This document shows positions 1 to 7,569 of a stretch of DNA of 64,000 nucleotides, piece by piece. The DNA is from JBDTDV01 sp039922875 (GTDB lineage: Bacteria > Actinomycetota > Actinomycetes > Actinomycetales > Microbacteriaceae): NCBI GenBank assembly GCA_039922875.1, contig JBDTDV010000066.1, forward strand, positions 9,010 through 73,009. Direction: 5' to 3'. The notes under the pieces are model-generated. The model searched no databases. It had not been told where the DNA came from and saw only the letters and a program-made list of their open reading frames with translations. Within the stretch, counting starts at the first letter, position 1; the number at the start of each line of letters is the position of its first letter. Both the position numbers and the translations under genes were made by a program.

Positions 1-438
1 GCCGAGATACAGGGTGTGGTCCCCACCGTCGTACGCCGCCCATGGCATGCACTCAAAGTACGCGAGCACTCCGGAGAGCCTTGGGGCGATCGTCCCATCC
101 ACCCAACGCGGTTCGCCGGCGGGCCGGCCAGCAAAATGCCTGGCAAGGTCTTCCTGCTCGGCACCGAGGATGTTGACCGTGAACGACCGCTGCTTCAGCT
201 CGGTATGGGACTTCGTGGTCTTGGCAATGCTGACCAGCACCAGCGGCGGATCCATCGAGACCGACGTGAACGAATTGACGGTAATACCGTGCCGCGAATC
301 TGCGATGTCAAAGGTCACGATGGCGACACCGGTGGCGAATCGCCCCAGACTCCCGCGCAGCCGCAGCTGATCCATTCTCAACGGAGTCGGCACGATTGAC
401 TCGTTACGCGATGTTTCTGATTCTGATCCGGCAATCAT
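1..438 (-). CDS. Flavin reductase-like domain protein (partial, C-terminus outside window)
   Basis: The minus-strand frame is open from an ATG at 438 to the window edge, about 146 codons. The N-terminal tail is followed by LRGSLGRFATGVAIVTFD, then ITVNSFTSVSMDPPLVLVS and SFTVNILG. This is the usual start of the FMN-binding flavin reductase (HpaC/RutF-type) split-barrel domain, in which the NSFTSVSxDPPL segment contacts FMN. Such proteins supply reduced FMN to two-component monooxygenases; no monooxygenase is visible here, so a partner may lie to the left. The gene is divergent from the IclR regulator, which may control it. The domain is clear; the substrate pathway is not. Confidence 0.85.
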   Translation of the reverse strand, partial: MIAGSESETSRNESIVPTPLRMDQLRLRGSLGRFATGVAIVTFDIADSRHGITVNSFTSVSMDPPLVLVSIAKTTKSHTELKQRSFTVNILGAEQEDLARHFAGRPAGEPRWVDGTIAPRLSGVLAYFECMPWAAYDGGDHTLYLG

Positions 439-471
439 CTTCGATTCCTCGTTTCGGCCTACTCTGGTCGA

Positions 472-519
472 GTCCGAAAGTAGAATTCTATAATTGAACA
501 CGCTATTCTGTATTCGGAC
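472..519. promoter_or_regulatory. Candidate IclR operator in divergent promoter region
   Basis: Between the flavin reductase and iclR starts, a 7-bp inverted repeat GTCCGAA (472-478) / TTCGGAC (513-519) brackets an AT-rich core. The core carries a direct repeat, ATTCTATAAT (485-494) and ATTCTGTATT (505-514), spaced 20 bp, about two helical turns. IclR proteins usually bind such sites next to their own gene. This is pattern evidence only. Confidence 0.35.
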
Positions 520-584
520 GCACCTAACGATAAGCCCGCCGGCACGATGATGGCAAGCCCCGGAATGGGCGAAGAAGGAACTCC

Positions 585-1319
585 ATGATGGATTCACCGC
601 TCACTCAAGCCGTGCCGGCCCGCCAGGCGCAGCCGCACTCGCAGACGTTGTCCCGGGGCATCCACACGCTCGAGATCCTCGCCGACGCGGATGCCGCAAT
701 GAGCATCGCGGAGTTGGCCGCAGCGCTCGGGGTGCATCGTTCGATCGCCTACCGAATCTTACGTACCCTCGAAGACCACGGCCTGGTGCGGCGCGATGCG
801 GCCGGCCGCATCGAGCTCGGCCCAGGGATGGCTGTCCTGGCCCGCGGTGTCTCGCGTGATCTGCAAGCCGCGGCCTTGCCCGAGCTCACCGCCGTGGCCA
901 ACGAGCTCGCGATGACCGCATTCATCGCGGTATTGGACCATAACCAGTGCGTGACGTTGGTGACCGTTGAGCCGCGGCGGGCGCACGCGAGCGTGGCTCA
1001 GCACCCCGGCACTCGGCATCCGCTGGCCACCGGAGCGCCCGGGATCGCGATCCAGTCGGCGCTCACCGAGGTGCAGTGGCGCGCCACCGGCGCGCAGACG
1101 CCGCCTAGGGCAGAAGCCATTGCCGCCCGTGACCGCGGGTACGCCACCAGCCACGATGAAGTGATCGCCGGAGTTTCGGCGGTCGCGGTGCCGCTCACCG
1201 CGATCGGCCAGGCCCCCGCGGCGCTGGCGGTCGTCTACCCTTCGCACCCGACGGACCAGGATGCCATCGGTCACCGCCTCGGGCAGGCGGCCGCCACGAT
1301 CCTGAACGCACTGAGCTAG
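585..1319 (+). CDS. IclR family transcriptional regulator
   Basis: This 244-residue protein has an N-terminal winged helix-turn-helix (about residues 22-85: SIAELAAALGVHRSIAYRIL, then a wing at RDAAGRIELGPG) and a C-terminal IclR effector domain (about 90-244). The length fits the family. ATG is chosen at 585, about 6 bases after a GAAGGA ribosome site; a second ATG at 588 is possible. IclR regulators bind small carboxylates or aromatics and often control adjacent catabolic genes. Neighbours are the divergent flavin reductase and, on the far side, the convergent 2-oxoacid dehydrogenase operon; either may be the target. The effector cannot be predicted. Confidence 0.9.
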   Translation: MMDSPLTQAVPARQAQPHSQTLSRGIHTLEILADADAAMSIAELAAALGVHRSIAYRILRTLEDHGLVRRDAAGRIELGPGMAVLARGVSRDLQAAALPELTAVANELAMTAFIAVLDHNQCVTLVTVEPRRAHASVAQHPGTRHPLATGAPGIAIQSALTEVQWRATGAQTPPRAEAIAARDRGYATSHDEVIAGVSAVAVPLTAIGQAPAALAVVYPSHPTDQDAIGHRLGQAAATILNALS

Positions 1320-1346
1320 GACCGCGCCCAGCTGTTCCGAGTCGAG

Positions 1347-1379
1347 GATCGACCTTCAATCGGCGTTCCACGGTCGATC
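1347..1379 (+). terminator. Weak stem-loop after iclR
   Basis: GATCGACC (1347-1354) can pair with GGTCGATC (1372-1379), an 8-bp stem with a 17-base loop, 28 bases past the iclR stop. No T-run follows. It may help end iclR transcription. Confidence 0.25.
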
Positions 1380-1418
1380 TGCGACACGTCAGCGCACTAT
1401 GCTGTAAAGACCAACCAC

Positions 1419-1474
1419 GGGGGATGCGCCTATTGGGGCGCCTTGTCAGGTTCGATTTCCTGAATCCTCCACCA
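1419..1474 (+). ncRNA. tRNA-like fold lacking one arm
   Basis: In the convergent gap between iclR and the hydrolase gene, GGGGGAT (1419-1425) can pair with ATCCTCC (1464-1470), 7 bp with one G-T pair. This is followed by A and CCA (1471-1474). A 5-bp stem TCAGG/CCTGA (1446-1450/1459-1463) abuts the 3' acceptor strand exactly as a T-arm does, with loop TTCGATTT (8 rather than 7 bases). One further 5-bp hairpin, GCGCC/GGCGC (1426-1430/1437-1441) with loop TATTGG, replaces the D and anticodon arms. At 56 nt it is too short for a standard tRNA. It could be a tRNA remnant, a tRNA-mimic small RNA or chance; the joined 7+5 bp helix plus ACCA makes pure chance less likely. Confidence 0.4.
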
Positions 1475-1513
1475 GAGCACTGCATCCGAGCGGAGACGCT
1501 GAGCGGCGCGGCG

Positions 1514-2263
1514 CTAGCGGACCAGGAATTCCAGCGCAGCGGCCTTGAACGCCCTCGAGCTGAGCGTCGTGAAGTGATTGCGTTTTGGAACTGAGACGAA
1601 TTCTGCTCCCATCCGCTCCGCGAAGCCGGGCGCGCCGATGGCGACCGGATCGACCTCGCCCGAGACGACCAGCGTCGGCACAACCGGCGGGCTGACCACC
1701 GGATCGGACATCACTCCCTGGGCGCATGCGACCAGCGCCGCCGGGTCGGGGTCAGGCCCGGTGAGTGCCGCGCGCAGCATCCGTTCCGCTACCGGGTCTG
1801 CCACGGTGCGACCGTCCAGGAGCACCGCCTGAATGGCATCGACTCCCCAGTGCGAGAACTGTTCGACGGAGCCGATGCCGCCCAGCACCAGCCTACGGAT
1901 CCGGCCGGGCGCGTCCCTGGCGAACGCCCGGCAGATTTGGCTGCCCATCGAGTATCCGATCACATCGACGTGAGTCAGATGCTCCGCGTCGAGCACCGTC
2001 GCCAGATCGGAAGCAAGAACGGCTGAGTAGTAGTCCGCTGCCTCGTGCGGTTTCGAACTGGAGCCGTGGCCACGCAGGTCCGGCGCGATCACGCCGAACC
2101 CGGCATCCGCCAGCGCCTTCATCCAGCCGGTCGCGTCCCAGGTCGGTATCGCGGCCGAGCCGAACCCGTGTACCAGGAGCACCGGGTTCTCGCCCGGTTC
2201 GACCAGATAGGCGATCGACTGCCCGTCACAGGTGGTGACGGCGCGCTGGGTCATGGTTTCCAC
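1514..2263 (-). CDS. Alpha/beta hydrolase, AcoC-like C-terminal half
   Basis: The roughly 250-residue alpha/beta-fold hydrolase has PVLLVHGFGS (oxyanion strand), the nucleophile elbow GYSMGS, an acid in SGEVDPVA and a terminal His in RNHFTTLS. GTG at 2263 or ATG at 2254 is the likely start, following GGAGG and nearly touching the lipoyl gene stop (2265); the longer frame to 2347 would overlap that gene. In acetoin dehydrogenases the E2 protein AcoC joins a lipoyl domain to just such a hydrolase-fold acyltransferase domain. Here the two are adjacent separate genes, so this protein may serve as the acyltransferase of the complex (inference). A stand-alone hydrolase is the alternative. Confidence 0.8.
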   Translation of the reverse strand: METMTQRAVTTCDGQSIAYLVEPGENPVLLVHGFGSAAIPTWDATGWMKALADAGFGVIAPDLRGHGSSSKPHEAADYYSAVLASDLATVLDAEHLTHVDVIGYSMGSQICRAFARDAPGRIRRLVLGGIGSVEQFSHWGVDAIQAVLLDGRTVADPVAERMLRAALTGPDPDPAALVACAQGVMSDPVVSPPVVPTLVVSGEVDPVAIGAPGFAERMGAEFVSVPKRNHFTTLSSRAFKAAALEFLVR

Positions 2264-2264
2264 G

Positions 2265-2588
2265 TCAGTCCTCCGGCAGCCGCAGCCGCACCCGGCGCGG
2301 GGGTTCCGCTTCGACAGGAACGGTGCCGACGATGCCCGCCGCGTCATCCGGCACCTCGAAACTGACCAGGGCGTCGCCGACCGACACCGTCTCGCCCTCT
2401 GAGACGTGGAAGCGGGCCACGATGCCGGACTGCGGCGAGGGCAGTTCCACCGCCGACTTCGTCGTCTCGACCTCGACCAGCGGCGCGTTGCGTTCGATGT
2501 GCTGCCCGATCACCGCTAGCCATTCCAGCACCTGGGCTTCCAGTAGCCCCTCGCCGAGGTCCGGGAGGGTGAAGGTGATTTCAACCAC
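2265..2588 (-). CDS. Stand-alone lipoyl domain protein (E2 lipoyl carrier)
   Basis: The 107-residue protein is a single biotinyl/lipoyl domain. The lipoylation lysine sits in VETTKSAVELPSP, with the glycine turn SGIVARFHVSEGETVSVGD behind it. The tail is arginine-rich (PPRRVRLRLPED) and there is no peripheral-subunit-binding or catalytic domain. It starts at a GTG (2588) that overlaps the E1 beta stop by 8 bp, so the two are translationally coupled. As swinging-arm carrier it would take the acyl group from E1. A full E2 has about 400 residues, so this complex depends on another protein for acyl transfer, perhaps the hydrolase-fold protein just downstream. Confidence 0.9.
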   Translation of the reverse strand: MVEITFTLPDLGEGLLEAQVLEWLAVIGQHIERNAPLVEVETTKSAVELPSPQSGIVARFHVSEGETVSVGDALVSFEVPDDAAGIVGTVPVEAEPPRRVRLRLPED

Positions 2589-3648
2589 GGCGGTACTCCA
2601 ATACCCGTTGCACAGCGTTCAGGATGCGATCGACGCTCGGTAGGTAGGCGTCCTCGAAGGCTTGGCTCGGGTACGGGATGTCGTAGCCGGTTACCCGCCC
2701 GACGGGCGCCCGCAGGTCGCCGAAGCAGCGCTCGGAGACCAGGGCGCTCACCTCGGCACCAAGCCCCGCGGTCAACGGGGCTTCGTGCACGACCACGGCG
2801 CGCTTGGTCCGGGAGACAGATTCGGCGATGCCCTCGGCATCGATCGGCTTCAGCCAACGCAGATCGATGACCTCGATCTCGACCCCGTCCTCCGCGCCGA
2901 GCTGGGCCGCTTTGAGACATCGGGCAACCATCGCGCCCCAGGCGATCAGGGTAACGTGGCTGCCGCGCCGCACGATGCGGGAGGTGCCCACCGGCAGCGC
3001 AGGCTCCGCGTCGGCCGAATCGACCGCGCCCTTGTACCAGTACCGGGACTTCGGCTCCATGAAGATCACGGGATCGGGATCGGCCACCGCCTGGCGCAGC
3101 AGCCGGTATCCCTCCGCGGGAGTGGATGGCGAGACAACCTTGAGCCCGGGCACGTGCGCGAACAGTGCCTCCAACGACTCGCCGTGATGCTCCGGGGCGC
3201 GGATGCCGCCAAAGCTGGGCAGTCGCAACGTGATCGGCATCGAGAATGCGCCCCGGCTGCGGTTGCGCATCCGGGCTACCTGGTTGACGATCTGGTCGAC
3301 GGCCGGGTAGGAGAAGCCGTCGAACTGCAGCTCGGGGATCGGCTTCCAGCCCTGCATCGCCAGTCCTACCGCCATGCCCATGATGGCGGCCTCGGCCAAC
3401 GGGGTGTCGAATACCCGCTGCGGGCCATATTTCTGCTGCAGGCCGTCGGTGACTCGGAATACTCCGCCGAGGGTACCGACGTCTTCACCGAAGATCAGAG
3501 TCCGCTCGTCCGCGGCGAGTGCGTGGTCTAACGCGAGGTTGAGCGCGCCCTGCATGGACAGCAGACGCCGGCTCGGCTGCGTGAGGGTCTGCTGCGTCTC
3601 GTCCGGCTGCGTCTGCGGCTGCGGCTGCGTCTGCGTAGGGTTAGTCAT
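2581..3648 (-). CDS. 2-oxoacid/acetoin dehydrogenase E1 component, beta subunit
   Basis: The protein has 355 residues. After a low-complexity N-terminal tail rich in T, Q and P (about 1-30, coded by repeated CTGCGT-like hexamers) comes the transketolase pyrimidine domain (LNLALDHALAADERTLIFGEDVG, then AEAAIMGMAVGLAMQGWKP) and a C-terminal domain (VTLIAWGAM, EVIDLRWLKPIDAE, VVVHEAPLTAGLGAE). It pairs with E1 alpha, 4 bases upstream in the same operon, to form the thiamine-diphosphate heterotetramer. The specificity (pyruvate, branched-chain 2-oxoacids or acetoin) cannot be decided from the sequence. The repetitive tail is absent from typical homologues; translation might begin inside, but no strong internal start is seen. 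Confidence 0.9.
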   Translation of the reverse strand: MTNPTQTQPQPQTQPDETQQTLTQPSRRLLSMQGALNLALDHALAADERTLIFGEDVGTLGGVFRVTDGLQQKYGPQRVFDTPLAEAAIMGMAVGLAMQGWKPIPELQFDGFSYPAVDQIVNQVARMRNRSRGAFSMPITLRLPSFGGIRAPEHHGESLEALFAHVPGLKVVSPSTPAEGYRLLRQAVADPDPVIFMEPKSRYWYKGAVDSADAEPALPVGTSRIVRRGSHVTLIAWGAMVARCLKAAQLGAEDGVEIEVIDLRWLKPIDAEGIAESVSRTKRAVVVHEAPLTAGLGAEVSALVSERCFGDLRAPVGRVTGYDIPYPSQAFEDAYLPSVDRILNAVQRVLEYRRG

Positions 3649-3652
3649 TCCG

Positions 3653-4720
3653 TTACCCCTCCCGCTGGGAAGTCTGCGTCTCGCGCTGCCACGCTTCGCG
3701 CTGCTCCAGGAGCGCGGCGGGTGGGGCGCTGAACACGAAGTCGAACATCTCGCCTCCCGGCGGTACCACCAGGGTCGTCACCGCCGTGCGGGTCGCCTGG
3801 ACGACGACGTCCGCCGCGGCACCCGCTTCATCGAAGAACACCTCGGCAAAACCGAACTCCGTGCGCAGCCGCGCGGCGAACCGGGTCAGCGGGTCACGCT
3901 CCAGCCAACTTTGCTCCTCGGCGAGGCTGCGGTAGCGGCCAGGATCATCCGAGGTGGAGTGGGGTCCGACCCGATAGGTCATCGCCTCGATCACGGTCGG
4001 TCCGCCACCGGAGCGCGCTGTCTCGACGGCGTCGCGGGTGGCACGGTAGACCGCCAGCACGTCGTTGCCATCGATCCGTACACCCGGCATCCCGTACCCC
4101 GCGGCGCGGGCGGCCACCGAGCCGCCGGCGACCTGTCGTTCGCTCGGCAGCGAAATCGCCCAGCCGTTGTTCTGACAGAAGAAGATGACCGGCAACCGGT
4201 AGATTCCGGCGAAGTTCATCGCCTCGTGCACGTCTCCTTGGGAACTGGCGCCGTCACCGAAGTACGCGATCGCGCAGGCGTCAGTTCGGTTCAGTTGCGC
4301 ACCCATCGCCCAGCCGACCGCATGCGGCACCGGACCGCCGACGACGGCGTTGATCGGCGCGAAATGGGATGCCGCCGGGTCGTAGAGACCGCCGTGCCAG
4401 CTGCCCTGATGCGATGCGGTGTAGCCGACCAGATCGACGCCCATCGCCACCGCAACCCCGAGCTCGCGATAGGTCGGGAAGGCGAAATCCCGCCCTGCGT
4501 CCAGTGCCAGCCCGCTACCGACCTGCGCGGCCTCCTGCCCCTGCATCGGAGCGTAACCGGGCAGGATCCCCTGGCGCTGCATGGCCACACAGTCAAGGTC
4601 CAGCCGGCGTGCCAACAGCATGCAGCGGTAGAGCGTCGCGAGCGTCTCTGCCGGGATATCGGACGCCGCAGACGGCGAGCTGGCATCTCGCGCCGCCGCA
4701 TCGGAAGTTGCCATCCGCAC
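3653..4720 (-). CDS. 2-oxoacid/acetoin dehydrogenase E1 component, alpha subunit
   Basis: The 355-residue protein carries the thiamine diphosphate/Mg motif GDGASSQGDVHEAMNFA ending in FFCQNNGWAIS, preceded by GPVPHAVGWAMGAQLN, and the phosphorylation-loop-like segment YRVGPHSTSDDPGRYR. Length and order fit dehydrogenase E1 alpha proteins. It catalyses thiamine-dependent decarboxylation and transfer of the acyl group to the lipoyl arm. It is the first gene of a four-gene operon (E1 alpha, E1 beta, lipoyl domain, hydrolase). No E3 dihydrolipoamide dehydrogenase lies nearby, so a housekeeping E3 is probably shared. Upstream, a TTGATCAA palindrome (4807-4814) may be a control site. Confidence 0.92.
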   Translation of the reverse strand: MRMATSDAAARDASSPSAASDIPAETLATLYRCMLLARRLDLDCVAMQRQGILPGYAPMQGQEAAQVGSGLALDAGRDFAFPTYRELGVAVAMGVDLVGYTASHQGSWHGGLYDPAASHFAPINAVVGGPVPHAVGWAMGAQLNRTDACAIAYFGDGASSQGDVHEAMNFAGIYRLPVIFFCQNNGWAISLPSERQVAGGSVAARAAGYGMPGVRIDGNDVLAVYRATRDAVETARSGGGPTVIEAMTYRVGPHSTSDDPGRYRSLAEEQSWLERDPLTRFAARLRTEFGFAEVFFDEAGAAADVVVQATRTAVTTLVVPPGGEMFDFVFSAPPAALLEQREAWQRETQTSQREG

Positions 4721-4806
4721 ATTGCCTCCTCACCTGTGGCTGTGACGCCACTGTCATCAGCCAGCGTGACAGCCGAGCGGACACTAAGCAATTCTGCTAT
4801 CGGATG

Positions 4807-4814
4807 TTGATCAA
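4807..4814. promoter_or_regulatory. Palindrome upstream of the dehydrogenase operon
   Basis: TTGATCAA lies about 90 bases before the E1 alpha start in an AT-richer patch. It is a possible operator or promoter element; support is weak. The rest of the gap 4721-4889 shows no gene. Confidence 0.25.
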
Positions 4815-4889
4815 GTTGCACAATTCGCCTGTGACCTGGCCACCCAAATCCGACAGACTGATCGCCCCTGTCCCGGCACCTTCCTCCGC

Positions 4890-4946
4890 CGAACCCGCAG
4901 TTGTGGTTCGAATTGTCGCGATTCTCGCACCACAACTGCAGGTTCG
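4890..4946 (-). terminator. Long hairpin terminator of the DacB-like gene
   Basis: An 18-base arm (4890-4907) pairs with 4929-4946 with one mismatch around a 21-base loop. It begins 19 bases after the DacB-like stop on the minus strand. No clear T-run follows, so it may be a structure-dependent terminator. Confidence 0.6.
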
Positions 4947-4964
4947 CGGGGGTGCCGCGGGCGC

Positions 4965-6482
4965 TCAGTTGTTCGAGAGGTTGTTGCCGCAGTGGAAGAA
5001 GCCGGTGGTCAGGGTGTCTATCGCGCGTTTGGCGTTGTCGCTGACGTCACCGAGTGCATAAATCGCAAAAGTCAGCGGCGTTCCGTCTTCGGAGTCGATG
5101 ATCCCAGCGAGGGTGTATCCGCCGTCGATCCGGCCGGTCTTAGCGTGCACGGCGCCGTCCGCGACCGCGTTGTCCCCGGTAAACCGTTCGTTGAACGCGA
5201 GGGTCCCGGTGTTGCCCGAGATCGGCAGCGCGTCGTAAATGGCACCCAGGCCGTCTTGCCTGGCCAGGATCTTCGCAAAAAGCTGGGTCAGATACGTTGG
5301 CGGTACGGCGTTGTCGTTGCTGAGTCCGGAACCATCGGCAATTTGGATGCCGGTGGTGTCGATTCCGTACTTGTGCAGCACCGAGACCACACCCTGGTTC
5401 TCGGCGGCGAAGGTATTGCCGGCACCGGTCTTGATCGCGACGAGTCGGGCCAGCATCTCCATGATGGCGTTGTCCGAGGTTGAAATCGCCTGTTGGGCCA
5501 GTGCCGCCACCGGCTGGGACAGCACCTGGCCAAGTTGTACGGCACCGGCCGGCGCGGTGCCCTGGCTGACCGTGATGTCTCCGTCGAGCTCGTCGGCGAA
5601 GGCTTCGCCGGCTCGAGCGACCGGATCGGTGCTGCGACGGGAATCGGTCTCCGTCGGGTCGGCCCGGTCACCATCCACCATCAGCGCCGTGATATACGGC
5701 GTGCTTCCTTCTACGACCCGTTCCTGTCGCTCATCCCAACTGGGTTGCCAGAATGGGGCGGCGAACAGGGAGCTGTCGAGGACCAGGTTGGTGATCGGCT
5801 GCCCGTTGGTACTCGGATCGGCCTGCCACGCCTTCTCTACCCGGTCAGCAAGGTCGTCCAGATGGGCGGACCCCGGGTAAATGGAGTCGTCTGCGCTGTC
5901 CAACCGGGAAAGTGTGACGTCTCCCCCGCCGACCAGTACGACGGTTCCAGGCTCCGCCCCTTTGACGACCGTCGTCGGCACCCGGTAGTCCCGGCCGAGG
6001 GCCTTCAACGCGGCGGCGGCGGTCAGCACCTGCGTCACACCGGCGGCCCGGTTCGGCGTGCCGCCGCCGCGGTCGAAGAGAATCTCGCCGGTTGCGGCGT
6101 TGCGCACCTGAGCCTGCAGGCTGCCGAGCCGGTCGTCCGTTGCCAGCTCGGCGACCGAGCAGGTGCGCATCGGGATCGCGGCGGGCTCGGCCGAGGGCAC
6201 CGGCCGCGGCGGTGTACTTCGAGTCGGGGTGGGCGCGGCGACCGGGAATCGTGCGGCATCGGAATTCCCGACGGCAGCGCCGATCGCGACGGCACCCGAG
6301 CCGAGCAGAGCGAAGATCGCGCAACCCGCGACGATCAACGAGGCGCGCGGATGCTGGCGCAGCACACCGCGGGCTCCGCTCCAGGGTGCCACACGAGCGG
6401 CCTTTTCCGGTGAGTGCGCGTCGCGCCCAGTCTCGGAGGCGTCTGGTCGATGGGACCGGGGCTCATCGGTTTCATGCATCAC
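4965..6482 (-). CDS. PBP4/DacB-like D-Ala-D-Ala carboxypeptidase homologue with degenerate SxxK
   Basis: This is a 505-residue S13-family (DacB/PBP4) homologue. An N-terminal membrane anchor (about residues 48-72: ASLIVAGCAIFALLGSG) and a Pro/Thr-rich linker precede the catalytic fold. The SxN motif (ISTSDNAIMEML) and KTG motif (VHAKTGRIDGGYTLAGII) are intact, as is the family segment VGGGDVTLSRL. The expected SxxK before LTAAAALKALG reads GVTQ (residues 148-151): both the nucleophile serine and the lysine base are missing. The protein is therefore probably inactive as a penicillin-sensitive peptidase and may act in binding or regulation. A small gap to the next gene (47 bp) gives no operon clue. 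Confidence 0.88.
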   Translation of the reverse strand: MMHETDEPRSHRPDASETGRDAHSPEKAARVAPWSGARGVLRQHPRASLIVAGCAIFALLGSGAVAIGAAVGNSDAARFPVAAPTPTRSTPPRPVPSAEPAAIPMRTCSVAELATDDRLGSLQAQVRNAATGEILFDRGGGTPNRAAGVTQVLTAAAALKALGRDYRVPTTVVKGAEPGTVVLVGGGDVTLSRLDSADDSIYPGSAHLDDLADRVEKAWQADPSTNGQPITNLVLDSSLFAAPFWQPSWDERQERVVEGSTPYITALMVDGDRADPTETDSRRSTDPVARAGEAFADELDGDITVSQGTAPAGAVQLGQVLSQPVAALAQQAISTSDNAIMEMLARLVAIKTGAGNTFAAENQGVVSVLHKYGIDTTGIQIADGSGLSNDNAVPPTYLTQLFAKILARQDGLGAIYDALPISGNTGTLAFNERFTGDNAVADGAVHAKTGRIDGGYTLAGIIDSEDGTPLTFAIYALGDVSDNAKRAIDTLTTGFFHCGNNLSNN

Positions 6483-6529
6483 GGCATTTTACCCGGACCC
6501 ACCTGAGTGCCCCGCTGGAAGGCCCCCGC

Positions 6530-7522
6530 TTATCGGATCGTCTCGCCCGGATACGCCAGCCCGATCTGGTGGCGCACCTCGTCGAGCGTCTCCATGATCG
6601 CGATCGATTCGGCCGGTGTCAGGATGTCGCTGGCGGTGCGTCCCGCCCTGACCAAACGCTCGGCTTCCTCGGCCTGGAACTGCATACCGCGGCCACTGAC
6701 CACCGAGCTGTACTCCTCGACGACATCGTTCTCGTTATCCAGAACGCGGAACGAGGTCGGCTTATACCAAACGCGGTCGATATCGATCCGGCCGTTTGTG
6801 CCGAGCACGCTGGCCACATTCGGTCCTGCACTGTCGCTGGCGGAGAACGTCGTCGCAACGGCCCCGCTCGAATAATGGCTGATCGTGGCGATCGCACCGT
6901 CGACGCCGGTAGGGGTGAAGCGGGCGGATGCCGTCACCGACTCCGGCGCGCCGAGAACCTGAGAGACGAAGGACAGCGGATAGATGCCAAGATCCAAAAG
7001 CGCGCCACCACCGAGTTCCGGAGCGTTGATGCGGTGCGTGGCGTCGGTTGAAAGCTTCTGCGTGTGGTCGGCCAACACCGCCCGCACCTCGCCAAGGGTG
7101 CCCGCTGCCAGGATCTCGCGGATTCGGGCCATGTGCGGCAGGAACCGGGTCCACATCGCTTCCAACACGAGCAGACCCTTCTCCGCCCCAAGGTCGTAGA
7201 TCGCGCGGGCCTGCGCGGCGTTCAACGCGATCGGCTTCTCGATCAGCACGTGTTTACCGGCGTTCAGCGCTAGCAGCGCATTCCCCGCGTGGAACGGATG
7301 TGGGGTGGACACGTAGACGATGTCGACCTCCGGGTCGGCGACCAGCTCCTCGTAGCTCGCGTGCGCGGTGCGGATGCCGAACTCGGCGGCGAACCGCTCC
7401 GCGCGTTCGGGCGAACGGGACCCGACGGCCCGAATCGTGCGGCCGGTCATGGCCAGGTCACTGGCGAACAGGTGGGCGATTCCCCCGGTGGCCAGGATCC
7501 CCCAGCGTAGCGTGTCCGACAT
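6530..7522 (-). CDS. Gfo/Idh/MocA family NAD(P)-dependent oxidoreductase
   Basis: The 330-residue enzyme has a Rossmann start RWGILATGGIAHLFASDL, the family lysine in GKHVLIEKPIALN (EKP motif), and the C-terminal sheet domain with GGGALLDLGIYPLSF (D and H/Y catalytic region). ATG at 7522 follows a GGAAAGAGG ribosome site; an upstream in-frame start at 7609 has none. Members oxidise sugars, inositols or trans-dihydrodiols. It lies close to the hydroxyacid dehydrogenase upstream on the same strand (47 bp), so they may form one catabolic unit controlled by the divergent LysR gene (inference). The substrate is unknown. Confidence 0.88.
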   Translation of the reverse strand: MSDTLRWGILATGGIAHLFASDLAMTGRTIRAVGSRSPERAERFAAEFGIRTAHASYEELVADPEVDIVYVSTPHPFHAGNALLALNAGKHVLIEKPIALNAAQARAIYDLGAEKGLLVLEAMWTRFLPHMARIREILAAGTLGEVRAVLADHTQKLSTDATHRINAPELGGGALLDLGIYPLSFVSQVLGAPESVTASARFTPTGVDGAIATISHYSSGAVATTFSASDSAGPNVASVLGTNGRIDIDRVWYKPTSFRVLDNENDVVEEYSSVVSGRGMQFQAEEAERLVRAGRTASDILTPAESIAIMETLDEVRHQIGLAYPGETIR

Positions 7523-7569
7523 GTGCGCCTCTTTCCGATCGAGACTACGATCATCCGATCGGAGCGATT

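Noticed and set aside
3374..4810. 478-codon plus-strand frame
   Set aside because: Antisense to the E1 alpha/beta genes; no domain recognisable and Arg/His-rich as expected of a shadow.
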